Positions 49,973 to 60,775 are shown, counted from the stretch's first letter. The stretch: 64,000 nt of DNA from an uncultured Burkholderiales bacterium (GCA_951812315.1 CATOSA010000006.1:188091-252090); one strand, 5' to 3'. Made by a program: numbers and translations. Notes: a model not told the origin generated them from the letters alone.

Positions 49973-50605
49973 ATGAAAAGATTCATTGCCGTATTACTGA
50001 TGTTGATGGTCTCTACGGCCGTATTCGCGCAGGGTGCTCCGGTAGCAGGTAAGGAATTCAGGCAGATGGATACGCAGCAAGAAGTAACCGGAAACCAGAT
50101 AGAGGTCCTCGAATTTTTCAGTTATGCGTGTTCGCACTGTGATGCGTTCGAGCCGATCCTCAATAACTGGCTATCAACCAAGCCCAAAGACGTTAATTTC
50201 AAGCACGTGCCGGCGGTGTTCAACAAACGCATGATTCCGCTTGCGCAGTTGTACTACACGCTCGAAGAAACTGACAATCTCGGCACGCTGCATGCAAAGG
50301 TCTACGATGCCATCCATCGCCAGGGCAAGAACTTGTTCGATCGCGAGACGATTTTCGAGTGGGCCGCTGCTCAGGGTGTTGATATGAAGAAATTCGAGGC
50401 GACATATGACTCGTTCACTGTCGGCACTCAAACGCAGCGCGCGATGCAGATGACGCGAAACTACCGAATACCTGGAACGCCGTACATGGTTGTGAACGGA
50501 AAGTTTCTGACCGGGCCGTCCATGGTTGTGAGATCCGACGGTCGTGGCGTGGATGTAACGCGATTCGTTTTTGTCCTCAATACGCTGATTGACTACGAGC
50601 GCTAG
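49973..50605 (+). CDS. dsbA: DsbA-like thiol:disulfide oxidoreductase
   Basis: A periplasmic disulfide-forming oxidase of 210 residues. The signal peptide (MKRFIAVLLMLMVSTAVFA) is cleaved before QGAPV. The active site is SYACSHCDAFEP (CSHC, against CPHC in E. coli), and the cis-proline motif is IPGTPYMVVNGKF. The helical insertion of the DsbA fold is present. A GACGAGG site precedes the ATG. Likely substrates include outer-membrane proteins such as LptD; the CSHC dipeptide would alter its redox potential relative to CPHC, which is inference. Confidence 0.93.
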   Translation: MKRFIAVLLMLMVSTAVFAQGAPVAGKEFRQMDTQQEVTGNQIEVLEFFSYACSHCDAFEPILNNWLSTKPKDVNFKHVPAVFNKRMIPLAQLYYTLEETDNLGTLHAKVYDAIHRQGKNLFDRETIFEWAAAQGVDMKKFEATYDSFTVGTQTQRAMQMTRNYRIPGTPYMVVNGKFLTGPSMVVRSDGRGVDVTRFVFVLNTLIDYER

Positions 50606-50638
50606 CCAAAGTCGCACGCCAAGCCCGTTACGGCCGCA

Positions 50639-51211
50639 ATGATTCGGCAGTTTGCGGCGGCATTTTGCGCGTTGGTGCTGTTGGCAGGCAGCGCGCACTC
50701 CGATCTTGTCGAAGTCATCGAGTTTTTCTTTTATGGCTGCAATGCCTGCTATTTGCTCTATCCTGCTATGCAAAAGTGGGTGGAGCAAAGGGCGTCGCTG
50801 ATTGATTTCAAGCGTATCCCGGCCTTGCGCCGCAGCGCCTGGAAACCGTTGAGCCATCTGTTTTATACGCTTCAGTCCATGGGTGCGTTGCCGCGGCTAC
50901 ATGGTCGCGTATATCAGGCGATCCACGAACAAGGCCTGAGGTTGTTATCAAGAAATGATCAAATCGATTGGGCCGTAGCGCATGGTCTGGACAAGGCGCA
51001 GTTTGAAGCGACGCTGGACTCGGATGAAACGCTGATTGCGACGCAGTTGGCGAGAGATGCGACGGTGGCGTATGGGGTTCGCTTTACCCCGACGATCGTG
51101 GTTGGCGGGCGCTTTCTCACCACTGGCGAGATGATCAACAGAGAGTCACGATTGTCTCGCGTGCTCGATCAACTGATCGAAATGTCGCTCGCAACGCGCG
51201 GAAGTGAATGA
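50639..51211 (+). CDS. Second DsbA-like thioredoxin-fold oxidoreductase
   Basis: A 190-residue paralogue directly after dsbA, about 33 bases apart. It has a signal peptide (IRQFAAAFCALVLLAGSAHS), the active site FFYGCNACYLLYP (CNAC) and the cis-proline motif RFTPTIVVGGRF. It shares the LSHLFYTLQSMGALPRLHGRVYQAIHEQG layout with its neighbour (LYYTLEETDNLGTLHAKVYDAIHRQG), quoted here as short paired segments. It probably arose by tandem duplication and specialised; whether it oxidises, reduces or isomerises is not decidable from sequence. Confidence 0.88.
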   Translation: MIRQFAAAFCALVLLAGSAHSDLVEVIEFFFYGCNACYLLYPAMQKWVEQRASLIDFKRIPALRRSAWKPLSHLFYTLQSMGALPRLHGRVYQAIHEQGLRLLSRNDQIDWAVAHGLDKAQFEATLDSDETLIATQLARDATVAYGVRFTPTIVVGGRFLTTGEMINRESRLSRVLDQLIEMSLATRGSE

Positions 51212-51282
51212 CCAATTCAGCGGAAATGAGTCGCCCGGCGGGTGAGGACACCGGCCTGTGTGGTGCGCAAACCGGTGTGAAA

Positions 51283-51933
51283 CTACAGATCTATTTTTAG
51301 TACTGACGACAGCGCTTCAAGCGCAAGGTCAGGATCGGTCACCTTGATCGTGTGCATGCCCATTGACCGGGCTGGCTTGAGATTGGCGCCGAGATCATCG
51401 AGAAAGACTGCTTCGCGCGGATCGATTGACAGCTTTTCGCAGGCGAGCTCAAAGAATTGTGGCTCAGGTTTGCGCACACCGACTTTTGAGGATTCGATGA
51501 CCATGTCGAACCGGTCAAGGGCATTAGCCCAGTCGCTGCGGCGAGGGGTTTCAGGTAAAGAATCATCATCGTGACCACGTGCGAAGTTGTTTGTGAGGCA
51601 GGCAGTTATGAAGTGCTCACGACAACGATCGACGGCCCGTATCATCCGCGGTCGGATCTCGCCGTACAACAGCGCGACGACGTCGCGGCCGCGCACTTCG
51701 TGGCCGGCCATGCGCGACTCTGAGGCGAACGCCGCATCAAATGCCTCGGGCGTGAACTCACCGCGCTCGAAACGAGCCCACGCATTGTCTTCAGGATTGG
51801 TACGGTTGATAGATTGCAAAAAGCCCGCTGGTAATCCGCGGTCAACCTCGAATCGGCGAAATGCGTCAAACGGGCTGGTAGTTATGACCCCGCCAAAATC
51901 GAACAGGACCGCGCGAATAACGCCGCCGGGCAA
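51283..51933 (-). CDS. HAD superfamily hydrolase (HAD-IA type)
   Basis: A 216-residue HAD-fold hydrolase. Motif I is VLFDFGGVITTSPFDAF (DFGG in place of the common DxD, as in the epoxide-hydrolase N-terminal and ACAD10-like group). Motif II is ACLTNNFARG, motif III lysine lies in SSKVGVRKPEPQFFELA and motif IV in AVFLDDLGANL. Motif I lacks the second Asp, so phosphatase activity is not assured. The substrate is unknown. It sits leftward six bases beyond the TPR gene stop, so the two are probably cotranscribed. Confidence 0.85.
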   Translation of the reverse strand: MPGGVIRAVLFDFGGVITTSPFDAFRRFEVDRGLPAGFLQSINRTNPEDNAWARFERGEFTPEAFDAAFASESRMAGHEVRGRDVVALLYGEIRPRMIRAVDRCREHFITACLTNNFARGHDDDSLPETPRRSDWANALDRFDMVIESSKVGVRKPEPQFFELACEKLSIDPREAVFLDDLGANLKPARSMGMHTIKVTDPDLALEALSSVLKIDL

Positions 51934-51939
51934 AACCGT

Positions 51940-52413
51940 CTATTTCTTCTTGAATTCATCAACCGCGCGTTTTAACTCCCGGTACTCCTCGCAGGGGACA
52001 GGCGTGCAGATTTTTGCGAGCTCGGCAAGATGTTGCTGGGCGCCGGCCAGGTCACCCTTCATCAGGTAGGCCTCGCCAAGGTACTCGTGTGCGTTCTTGT
52101 GCTGCGGGTCTATTTCCAGCGCACGCTCGTAGTGACGGAATGCTGCATCCAGGTCGCCCGACTTGCGGTACGCGTACCCGAGTAGATTCTGGGTATCGGC
52201 GCTGTCGGGGAACGATTCTGCCGTTTTCGCGAGAATTTCAATCGCCTCTGCCCAGTTCTCCATTTCAACCGCTGCCTTGCCCGCCAGGAAATCCGGGTCA
52301 TCGCTTGCGGAATCGCTCGACACACCACCCATGCAGGCTATCGCGAATGAAAAGCTCAGGTAGAGCGCCAATCCGACACCGGCGCTCGTCAATTTACGCT
52401 TGAAGTGAGACAT
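51940..52413 (-). CDS. TPR-repeat exported protein
   Basis: A 157-residue protein from the ATG at 52413, preferred because CTGGAGGATCAG lies just upstream; a longer frame exists but looks untranslated. It has a hydrophobic N-terminus (GVGLALYLSFSFAIAC) that could be a signal sequence or a poor lipobox (AIAC). Three tetratricopeptide units follow, clearest in NLLGYAYRKSGDLDAAFRHY and YLGEAYLMKGDLAGAQQHL. The C-terminus is lysine-rich. TPR arrays mediate protein contacts; the partner is not evident. It lies downstream of glmS in the same direction. Confidence 0.82.
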   Translation of the reverse strand: MSHFKRKLTSAGVGLALYLSFSFAIACMGGVSSDSASDDPDFLAGKAAVEMENWAEAIEILAKTAESFPDSADTQNLLGYAYRKSGDLDAAFRHYERALEIDPQHKNAHEYLGEAYLMKGDLAGAQQHLAELAKICTPVPCEEYRELKRAVDEFKKK

Positions 52414-52488
52414 GGCTGATCCTCCAGTTATATGTTCTTGTGTCTTCAGACTCGTCGCAGCCGCGCTTGGCACGCGCTGCTGATTTAT

Positions 52489-54318
52489 CTATTCGACGGT
52501 AACCGATTTTGCCAGATTCCTTGGCTTGTCGACATCCGTGCCTTTTACCAGGGCCGCATGATACGCAAGAAGTTGCAGCGGCAACGTGTGCAGGATCGGG
52601 CTCAAGTGTCCGGTGTGCTCGATCATGCGGATGATGTTCACGCCCTGGCTCGAATGAATTTGCGAATCGGCGTCGGCGAGAACGTAAAGCTCGCCGCCGC
52701 GTGCGCTGACTTCCTGGAGATTTGATTGCAGTTTCTCGATCAACGCGTCGTTGGGCGCAATCGCAATCACCGGCATATCCGCGTCGACCAGCGCCAGGGG
52801 ACCGTGCTTCAGCTCTCCGGCGGGGTAGGCTTCTGCGTGAATATATGAGATCTCTTTGAGTTTCAACGCGCCTTCCAGCGCGATCGGGTAGTGCGCGCCG
52901 CGGCCGAGGAACAATGCGTGATGCTTGCTTGAGAAGCGATCAGCCCATTGTTTTACTTCCTGCTCAAGTGAGAGCACGGCAGATAGCGCAGCTGGAAGAT
53001 GTCTGAGCGCGTGAATGTGGCGGCGCTCCTCTTCGACACTGAGACGGCCTTTGATCTTTGCCAACACCAGGGTCAGGAGAAACAGCGACGCGAGCTGGGT
53101 CGTAAACGCCTTGGTCGATGCCACGCCGATTTCCGGGCCCGCGCGCGTCAGAAACTTCAGCGCAGCATGGCGCATCAGCGACGACTCGGGAACATTGCAA
53201 ATTGCCAGAGTTCGTTTCTGTCCAAGCGACTTTGCATGCAGTAGTGCTGCGATCGTATCGGCTGTTTCGCCGGACTGGGAAATCGCAATAATCAGTGCAC
53301 GCGGATTAGGCACCGTCGTGCGGTAACGAAACTCCGAAGCAATCTCTACGGTACACGGAAGGCCTGCGATAGCCTCTATCCAGTAGCGAGCGGTCAGACC
53401 CGCGTGAAAACTGGTGCCACAAGCCAGTATGGTCACTGAATCTACGTCGTCGAGAATGTCGCCTGCTTCGGCGCCAAACAATTGCGGAATAATCGACTGT
53501 GCGCCCATAACCATTTCAATGGTTGCGGCGACCGCTCCCGGTTGCTCGAATATTTCCTTCTGCATGTAGTGCTCGTACGGGCCGAGCTCGACTGCGTCCG
53601 CGGAAAGCGCGCTCTCGTGAACCGCGCGCTCGACATTGTTGCCGTCGATGTTGATGATCCGGTAGCTATCTTTGCGCAGCTCGACGACATCGCCTTCTTC
53701 AAGATAGACTATTTGCTTGGTCACTTGCAGCAGCGCTGAGGCGTCACTCGCGCAGAAGTTCTCGCCATCTCCCAGGCCAAGTAACAGCGGTGCACCCTGG
53801 CGCGCCACCACGAGCCGATCCGGTGCTTTTTCGGCAACAATGGCAATGGCATATGAGCCTTCGAGCTGGGCGACCGTACGTCTCACTGCTTCGAGCAAAT
53901 CTGCGGCTGGTTCCAGATGCGAGTGCACGAGGTGCGCGACAACTTCCGTGTCGGTATCTGAATCGAATACGTAACCCGAATCAATCAGGCGCGTGCGTAT
54001 CGTTTCGTGATTTTCGATGATTCCGTTATGAACGATAGCCAGTCCGTCGTGGCTGACATGCGGGTGCGCATTGCGCTCATTTGGCACGCCGTGCGTCGCC
54101 CAACGCGTGTGGGCAATACCCAGGTTGCCCGACACTTTGGCCTGTTGGGCCATATCTGCCAGGCCTGAAACGCGTCCTACGCTGCGCAAGCGGTGCAAGC
54201 CGTCGTTTACAATGGCAATGCCGGCAGAGTCATAGCCGCGATACTCGAGTTTGCGCAAGCCTTCCAGCAGTACCGGAACGACGTCGCGCTCGGCGATTGC
54301 ACCTACGATTCCACACAT
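52489..54318 (-). CDS. glmS: GlmS, glutamine-fructose-6-phosphate aminotransferase
   Basis: Makes glucosamine-6-phosphate from fructose-6-phosphate and glutamine, the entry step to UDP-GlcNAc. The 609 residues start [13 protein letters not shown], so Cys2 is the amidotransferase nucleophile, followed by GYDSAGIAI and HTRWATHG. Two SIS isomerase domains contain [32 protein letters not shown] and [23 protein letters not shown] split across motifs. It ends LAKSVTVE as usual. It lies 75 bases after glmU in the same direction. No glmS ribozyme-like structure was recognised in that gap. Confidence 0.97.
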   Translation of the reverse strand: MCGIVGAIAERDVVPVLLEGLRKLEYRGYDSAGIAIVNDGLHRLRSVGRVSGLADMAQQAKVSGNLGIAHTRWATHGVPNERNAHPHVSHDGLAIVHNGIIENHETIRTRLIDSGYVFDSDTDTEVVAHLVHSHLEPAADLLEAVRRTVAQLEGSYAIAIVAEKAPDRLVVARQGAPLLLGLGDGENFCASDASALLQVTKQIVYLEEGDVVELRKDSYRIINIDGNNVERAVHESALSADAVELGPYEHYMQKEIFEQPGAVAATIEMVMGAQSIIPQLFGAEAGDILDDVDSVTILACGTSFHAGLTARYWIEAIAGLPCTVEIASEFRYRTTVPNPRALIIAISQSGETADTIAALLHAKSLGQKRTLAICNVPESSLMRHAALKFLTRAGPEIGVASTKAFTTQLASLFLLTLVLAKIKGRLSVEEERRHIHALRHLPAALSAVLSLEQEVKQWADRFSSKHHALFLGRGAHYPIALEGALKLKEISYIHAEAYPAGELKHGPLALVDADMPVIAIAPNDALIEKLQSNLQEVSARGGELYVLADADSQIHSSQGVNIIRMIEHTGHLSPILHTLPLQLLAYHAALVKGTDVDKPRNLAKSVTVE

Positions 54319-54393
54319 GGGCGAGAGACCTGGCGAGTTGCTGGAAAAATCATTGTCAGAAGCGTATGAATCCGGCGCAGTAATATCGCGAGA

Positions 54394-55758
54394 CTATTTG
54401 CGCTTTCCCTTGACCGGGCGCTGCCAACCGGAAACAGTGACCTGCTTGCTGCGCGACACGGAGAGTTCGCCGGGCGGGGTGTCCTTGGTAATGGTACTGC
54501 CCGCACCAACGGTGCCTCCCGCGCCAATGGTAACCGGAGCAACAAGCTGTGTGTCGGACCCAATGAATACGTCATCTTCGATAATGGTCTGATACTTGTT
54601 CGCACCATCGTAATTGCAGGTAATCGTGCCTGCGCCAATATTGACCTCACTGCCGATGCGGCTGTCGCCCAGATAGGCCAGGTGATTGGCTTTGGATCCA
54701 TTTGCAATGTGCGTCGCCTTGATTTCGACGAAGTTTCCTACCCGTACATCGTTGCCGAGGTGATTGCCCGGACGCAGACGCGCATAGGGCCCGATGCGGC
54801 AGTCGGCACCTATGGTGTTCTCGTCAATATGCGAAAACGGCAAGATTTCGCTGCCGGGTCCAACATGGCTTTCACGAACGACGCAATTGGCGCCAATTGA
54901 TACGCGGTCGCCCAGAACAACGTTTCCTTCAAAAATACAACCGATGTCGATGGTGACGTCACGCCCGCAAGAAAGCGTTCCGCGAACGTCAATCCGCGCG
55001 GGGTCGACCACGGTCACGCCCTGGTTCATGAGCTTTTGTGCGCGTTCCCACTGAAAAATTCGTTCGAGGCGGGCCAGTTGTGCTTTGCTGTTGATTCCAA
55101 GCACCTCGAAATATTGTGCGGGCGCGACCGCGGTCAACGTCGCCCGGTCGCGCACGGCAAGCGCCGTGATGTCCGTCAAATAGTACTCGTTCTGCTGATT
55201 GTCGTTGTCAATGTCTGTCAACCACTTCTTCAAATGCGGTGTAGATGCGGCTAGCAGGCCGGTGTTGATCTCGCGAATCGACTTTTCGCTTGCGCTGGCG
55301 TCTTTTTCCTCAACGATACGCACAATTTTCCCTGACCGGTTACGGACGATACGCCCATAGCCGTGTGGCTCATCAAGTTCGAGCGTCAGTAACGCCAAAT
55401 CTGCGCCGGTGGCCGTCAGTCGTTCCAGTGTTGCCACTTCAATCAACGGTACATCGCCATAGAGCACCAGGGTCATGCTTGAGTCGAGTAGTGGTAGCGC
55501 CTGTTGAACAGCATGACCCGTACCAAGCTGCGGTTCCTGCCGGACGAACTCGATGTCTTCGGCCTGGAAACGGTCACGGACGCTTTCGCCGCCATGGCCA
55601 TAAACAATGACAATGCGACGTGCAGCCAGCGCCCTGGCAGCGGTGATTACGTGCGCCAGCAGCGGTTGGCCGGCCAGCGGGTGCAAGACCTTCGGAATGT
55701 CGGAATACATTCTTGTGCCTTTTCCAGCAGCAAGAATGACGACGTCGAGATCGGACAT
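54394..55758 (-). CDS. glmU: GlmU, bifunctional GlcNAc-1-P uridylyltransferase / GlcN-1-P acetyltransferase
   Basis: Carries out the last two steps to UDP-GlcNAc. The 454 residues have an N-terminal uridylyltransferase domain (VVILAAGKGTRMYSDIPKVLH, YGDVPLI, then EVLGINSKAQLARLE) and a C-terminal left-handed beta-helix acetyltransferase. The helix includes IGCIFEGNVVLGD, IGPYARLRPGNHLG, NHLAYLGDSRIGSEVNIGAGTITCNYDG in consecutive turns and VAPVTIGAGGTVGAGS. The glmU-glmS pair supplies precursors for peptidoglycan and LPS, complementing the AmgK/MurU recycling genes. Confidence 0.97.
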   Translation of the reverse strand: MSDLDVVILAAGKGTRMYSDIPKVLHPLAGQPLLAHVITAARALAARRIVIVYGHGGESVRDRFQAEDIEFVRQEPQLGTGHAVQQALPLLDSSMTLVLYGDVPLIEVATLERLTATGADLALLTLELDEPHGYGRIVRNRSGKIVRIVEEKDASASEKSIREINTGLLAASTPHLKKWLTDIDNDNQQNEYYLTDITALAVRDRATLTAVAPAQYFEVLGINSKAQLARLERIFQWERAQKLMNQGVTVVDPARIDVRGTLSCGRDVTIDIGCIFEGNVVLGDRVSIGANCVVRESHVGPGSEILPFSHIDENTIGADCRIGPYARLRPGNHLGNDVRVGNFVEIKATHIANGSKANHLAYLGDSRIGSEVNIGAGTITCNYDGANKYQTIIEDDVFIGSDTQLVAPVTIGAGGTVGAGSTITKDTPPGELSVSRSKQVTVSGWQRPVKGKRK

Positions 55759-56006
55759 GTGTTAACGAGGAAAGTGCGAAATTTGAAGCAACCGGATTAT
55801 CGCATACGGCTCTGTCTCGCAATCGTATGTACGATGTGTGCAGTGTACAGGAACGGGAAAAGGCACAGCCTTGCGCATGCGCAGCAAACTGACCGCAACA
55901 CAATATATGCGTTACAAGCCGCCGCCAACCTGTCCTCTCAGGCTGTTGACAATGCCATGCCCGGACAGCCGATTGCGGAATGACATGTAATGCAATGTCG
56001 TGTCAT

Positions 56007-57404
56007 TCAGGAATTGCCGATCTCGAAACTGCTTTGCATGCGCGGCACTTCCACACGCCAATTCAAACGCGCGCGAATGGTCGCCGCAAATTCGTGCGCT
56101 GTTGAAAGCTCGCCGTGAACGACGAAGGTTCTGTCGGGCTGACGTGAAAAGTGTGAAAGCCAGTTCAGCAATGTGTCCCGATCGGCGTGCGCCGAAAGCC
56201 CTCCAATCGTATATATGTCCGCCCGCACCGGTACGTCATCACCATAAATGCGCACCGACTTGTTGCCGTCAACAATTCTGCGTCCGAGCGTACCTGCGGC
56301 CTGGAAGCCAGTAATGATGACCGAACATTCATCTCGCGGCAGGTTGGCTCGCAAGTGGCGCTTTATTCGGCCGGCATCGCACATGCCGCTGGCCGAAATG
56401 ATCAGCGCACCATGTTCCACTTCCGAAAGTGTTCGCGATTCAACATGGTCGTCTACGAAACGTATGCTTGGCTGGCTTCTTTCGCCCTTGATCCAGCGCA
56501 TCGCCTCAATCGCGTCGCCGTCGGCAATATCGAGATGATTTAGTGTAACTTCGGTCGCCGCGGTTGCCATTGGTGAATCGACATAGACGTTTAGTTCGGG
56601 GAGACGTTGTTCACGAAATAACCGGACAATGAGGTAGATCAGATCCTGTGTGCGGCCAACAGCAAAAGCGGGCACTATAACGTTGCCTTTCTTGATCTCG
56701 ATCGTATGGCGTACTGCCTGCGCAAATTCCTCGATCGTCTCGGCCATTGGTCGGTGTAACCTGTTGCCGTAGGTCGATTCGACGATGAGCACGTCGGCGG
56801 CATCAATGAATGCCGGGTCTTCAACGATCGGATGTCCGGGCTGCCCTATGTCTCCGGAGAAAACCAGTTTGCGCTGTTCGCCTTGGTTGTCTACCCAGAC
56901 CTCGATGATTGATGAGCCGAGTATATGACCGGCGTCGCGAAATTTGCAGTGTACGTGTGCGTGCGGCTCAAACCTTTCGTCGTATTGCGTACGCCGCACC
57001 TGGCGGTTGGTCAACTGCGCTTGTTTCACCGTATACAGGGGCTCAAAGCGCTTTCCTGCCTGTTTTCGCCATTCGGACTCCCGTTCCTGGATGAAAGCGG
57101 CATCCGCCAGCATGACCACGAGCAGATCAGCCGTTGCCGCCGTGCAATAGATCGGACCCTGATAACCGAATGCTACGAGCCTTGGCAGCAATCCCGAATG
57201 ATCAAGGTGCGCGTGTGTGAGCAGCACGAAATCCAGAGTGCCGACGTCAAAGTCCAGTGCGCGACGGTTTTTTCTTGCGGCGTCGCCAGCACCTTGAAAA
57301 AGGCCGCAATCAACAATGAAACGTACCGAATGTGTTTCCACCAGGTAGCATGAGCCTGTTACTTCCTCGGCCGCACCCAGAAACGAGATTCTTAGATTGC
57401 TCAA
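56007..57404 (-). CDS. Beta-CASP metallo-beta-lactamase-fold hydrolase/RNase
   Basis: A 465-residue protein of the metallo-beta-lactamase/beta-CASP group that includes CPSF73-like nucleases. Metal motifs are LTHAHLDHSGLLPRL, the RDAGHILGSSI region and VFSGDIGQPGHPIV. The beta-CASP part has ESTYGNRLH, VIVPAFAVGRTQDLIYL, SPMATAATEV, and near the end an HADRDTLLNWLSHF motif followed by FVVHGELSTAHEF. Bacterial members are often annotated as RNA-metabolising hydrolases, sometimes in phosphate or polyhydroxyalkanoate contexts; the role here is open. A short inverted repeat (55978-55985 with 56001-56008, GAATGACA) overlaps its stop. Confidence 0.88.
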   Translation of the reverse strand: MSNLRISFLGAAEEVTGSCYLVETHSVRFIVDCGLFQGAGDAARKNRRALDFDVGTLDFVLLTHAHLDHSGLLPRLVAFGYQGPIYCTAATADLLVVMLADAAFIQERESEWRKQAGKRFEPLYTVKQAQLTNRQVRRTQYDERFEPHAHVHCKFRDAGHILGSSIIEVWVDNQGEQRKLVFSGDIGQPGHPIVEDPAFIDAADVLIVESTYGNRLHRPMAETIEEFAQAVRHTIEIKKGNVIVPAFAVGRTQDLIYLIVRLFREQRLPELNVYVDSPMATAATEVTLNHLDIADGDAIEAMRWIKGERSQPSIRFVDDHVESRTLSEVEHGALIISASGMCDAGRIKRHLRANLPRDECSVIITGFQAAGTLGRRIVDGNKSVRIYGDDVPVRADIYTIGGLSAHADRDTLLNWLSHFSRQPDRTFVVHGELSTAHEFAATIRARLNWRVEVPRMQSSFEIGNS

Positions 57405-57511
57405 ATGATCAACCGGATTGAGGCACTACACCAAGTGCGTGCTGGACTACCGTTGTACGGAGAACGATCGTTATACGAACGCCCTGCAATAATTGAAGGA
57501 GATTCATTCGT

Positions 57512-57530
57512 TTACTTTACGATAAAGTAA
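57512..57530. promoter_or_regulatory. Perfect palindrome, candidate operator
   Basis: TTACTTTA-CGA-TAAAGTAA is a perfect inverted repeat of 8-base arms in the 193-base gap between the divergent beta-CASP gene (start 57404) and the hypothetical gene (start 57598). It looks like a dimeric regulator site and is too AT-rich and short-looped for a terminator. The regulator is unknown. Confidence 0.45.
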
Positions 57531-57597
57531 TCTTTAGTTGCCAGGTTGCAGGGGCACTATCTGGCGCGTTACATGCTCTTATCTATTCAGGCAGCGA

Positions 57598-58269
57598 ATG
57601 CTAGCCTATGATGCGAAAGGAGGGTTGTGCGTGGACTTCGCCGACTTCATCTCCGATCAGGTTTCCGCAACTGGCCAGCCGTTGTTTGGCGTCACGGTCG
57701 CGGCCGTGCCATGTCCAGACACACCGGTCATCCTGACGTTGCACTGGCATGGGTTTGTTGAAGAGCGTATCGCGCCACTCGACATCGCTAAACCGGTGCA
57801 GTTTTCTTCAGTTCCCAGTTCTGCGCTCCAGCTGAATACACGCTGGACCGACTTGATGTCACTCGATCTGGCAGCCATGGAAGCTGGCTGGGAACTGGGC
57901 GCATGGGACGTATCGAGAGCCGAGCGTAAGGCCTGCCACCGCCTCGGGGCGCCGCACAAGGAATCACTCGAGTGTATGCAAGCCTTCGGCTCTTTGCCCG
58001 ACGGTGTCCAGGGAGAGCGAATGGTTGTGTCGGAAACCCCGGACGCGGACGACTTGCTGGACGTTGCAGCGCGCAGCGGCTACATCTTATGGACGTTTCG
58101 ACCCGTGCATGGGGGTATTTGGGCTGACGTGAGCGACGATAGTACGCTGCGTTCTGACGGCACCCGTAAGCCTCCGTGCCCTCATCGGCCAGTCCCGTCC
58201 AGCGGGCGCAAGTCAAGTGAAACGGTTTATCGCTTTGGCGTTTCCCAGGGCGGCATCACGGCAAACTAG
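57598..58269 (+). CDS. Conserved hypothetical protein
   Basis: A 223-residue protein that I associate with an uncharacterised betaproteobacterial family but cannot name further. I used the ATG at 57598 (MLAYDAKGGLCVDFADFISD); the frame extends to 57538 without a ribosome site. Notable stretches are TLHWHGFVEERIAPL, MSLDLAAMEAGWELGAWDVSR, LDVAARSGYILWTFRPVHGG and a cysteine-proline run (KPPCPHRPVPSSG). There is no signal peptide or membrane helix. It is preceded by a perfect palindrome and followed by the groESL regulatory region; orientation is the same as groESL, but a 290-base gap argues for separate transcription. Confidence 0.65.
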   Translation: MLAYDAKGGLCVDFADFISDQVSATGQPLFGVTVAAVPCPDTPVILTLHWHGFVEERIAPLDIAKPVQFSSVPSSALQLNTRWTDLMSLDLAAMEAGWELGAWDVSRAERKACHRLGAPHKESLECMQAFGSLPDGVQGERMVVSETPDADDLLDVAARSGYILWTFRPVHGGIWADVSDDSTLRSDGTRKPPCPHRPVPSSGRKSSETVYRFGVSQGGITAN

Positions 58270-58559
58270 TCACCGGCCTGAGGCAGAATCACTTGCCTGC
58301 AGGAGTTGGATATCTCTTGACTGATTTGCGCTTTTCATCAGCGCATTTCTGACAAGTCCGATTTCCGTCGCGCGGCGTTATTATCGTTGGCCGCTGCGCT
58401 CAATCAGTCCGATCGAGCCGACGTTTCGCTATCGAACACTTGGTGCCAGCAGGCTGGAGCGTCGGAAAAACGTTCCGAATCGCGATAGCATAAGCGCTGA
58501 AAGTAAGTAATCACTAGCACCCCCGTGTTTCTCCCACGCGAATTTCTTTCCTTAAGCTA

Positions 58560-58588
58560 TTGAAAATGGGCCTCTTCGCCACTATTAT
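58560..58588 (+). promoter_or_regulatory. Sigma-70-type groESL promoter
   Basis: TTGAAA (58560-58565), a 17-base spacer and TATTAT (58583-58588) make a good vegetative promoter. Its -10 box touches the first base of the CIRCE operator, so a bound repressor would cover the start site. I see nothing else recognisable in 58270-58555. Confidence 0.75.
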
Positions 58589-58614
58589 TAGCACTCGCTT
58601 GGATTGAGTGCTAA
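58588..58614 (+). promoter_or_regulatory. CIRCE operator (HrcA binding site)
   Basis: TTAGCACTC-N9-GAGTGCTAA matches the CIRCE consensus perfectly. HrcA, a GroEL-dependent heat-shock repressor, binds this site in many bacteria. Its position over the groES start region implies HrcA control of groESL. hrcA itself is not in the window. Confidence 0.95.
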
Positions 58615-58683
58615 AAACTTGGCCAAGTTCAATGAATTCAATTCACAAATCTCATAGAGTTGATTATGAAGGAGAAATCAGCA

Positions 58684-58977
58684 ATGAACATTCGTCCCCT
58701 GCACGATCGCGTGATCGTGAAGCGCCTCGAAGAAGAGCGCACGACTGAGTCCGGTATCGTCATTCCTGACTCAGCCGCGGAAAAGCCCGACACCGGTGAA
58801 GTGATCGCCACAGGCAGCGGCAAACTGCTCGACGACGGAAAGGTTCGCCCTGTCGACGTCAAGATAGGCGACAAGATTCTGTTTGGCAAGTATTCCGGTC
58901 AGGCGGTCAAGATCGAAGGTGAAGAGCTACTGGTTATGCGCGAAGAGGACATCATGGGCGTCCTCGTAGCTGCCTGA
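58684..58977 (+). CDS. groES: GroES, 10 kDa co-chaperonin
   Basis: The heptameric lid of the GroEL chamber. The 97 residues begin [18 protein letters not shown]; the ATG at 58684 was chosen over the in-frame ATG at 58666 because AAGGAG sits between them and the family starts here. The mobile-loop region [18 protein letters not shown] and the [18 protein letters not shown] strand are complete. It lies 69 bases after the CIRCE element and 51 bases before groEL. Confidence 0.98.
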   Translation: MNIRPLHDRVIVKRLEEERTTESGIVIPDSAAEKPDTGEVIATGSGKLLDDGKVRPVDVKIGDKILFGKYSGQAVKIEGEELLVMREEDIMGVLVAA

Positions 58978-60672
<1,695 letters not shown>

Positions 60673-60744
60673 TACGCCCCACACCGGGCCGTCTGAAAAA
60701 GCCCCGCTTCGGAGACTGTGTAAATAGTCTGGGGCTTTTGAGAA

Positions 60745-60775
60745 AATACCCGCACATTGTTGCGGGTATTTTTTT
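60745..60775 (+). terminator. Terminator-like hairpin abutting the IS1182 transposase start
   Basis: A perfect 10-bp stem (AATACCCGCA 60745-60754, TGCGGGTATT 60761-60770) is followed by seven T residues ending exactly at the ATG (60776). It would stop transcription entering from groEL before it reaches the transposase. It leaves no normal ribosome binding site. Confidence 0.75.

Noticed and set aside
54319-54393. glmS ribozyme upstream of glmS
   Set aside because: The gap is only 75 bases with no pseudoknot-like pairing seen; such ribozymes are typical of Gram-positives.
55978-56008. Terminator at the end of the beta-CASP gene
   Set aside because: GAATGACA/TGTCATTC forms an 8-bp stem but the loop is long and no T tract follows on either strand.
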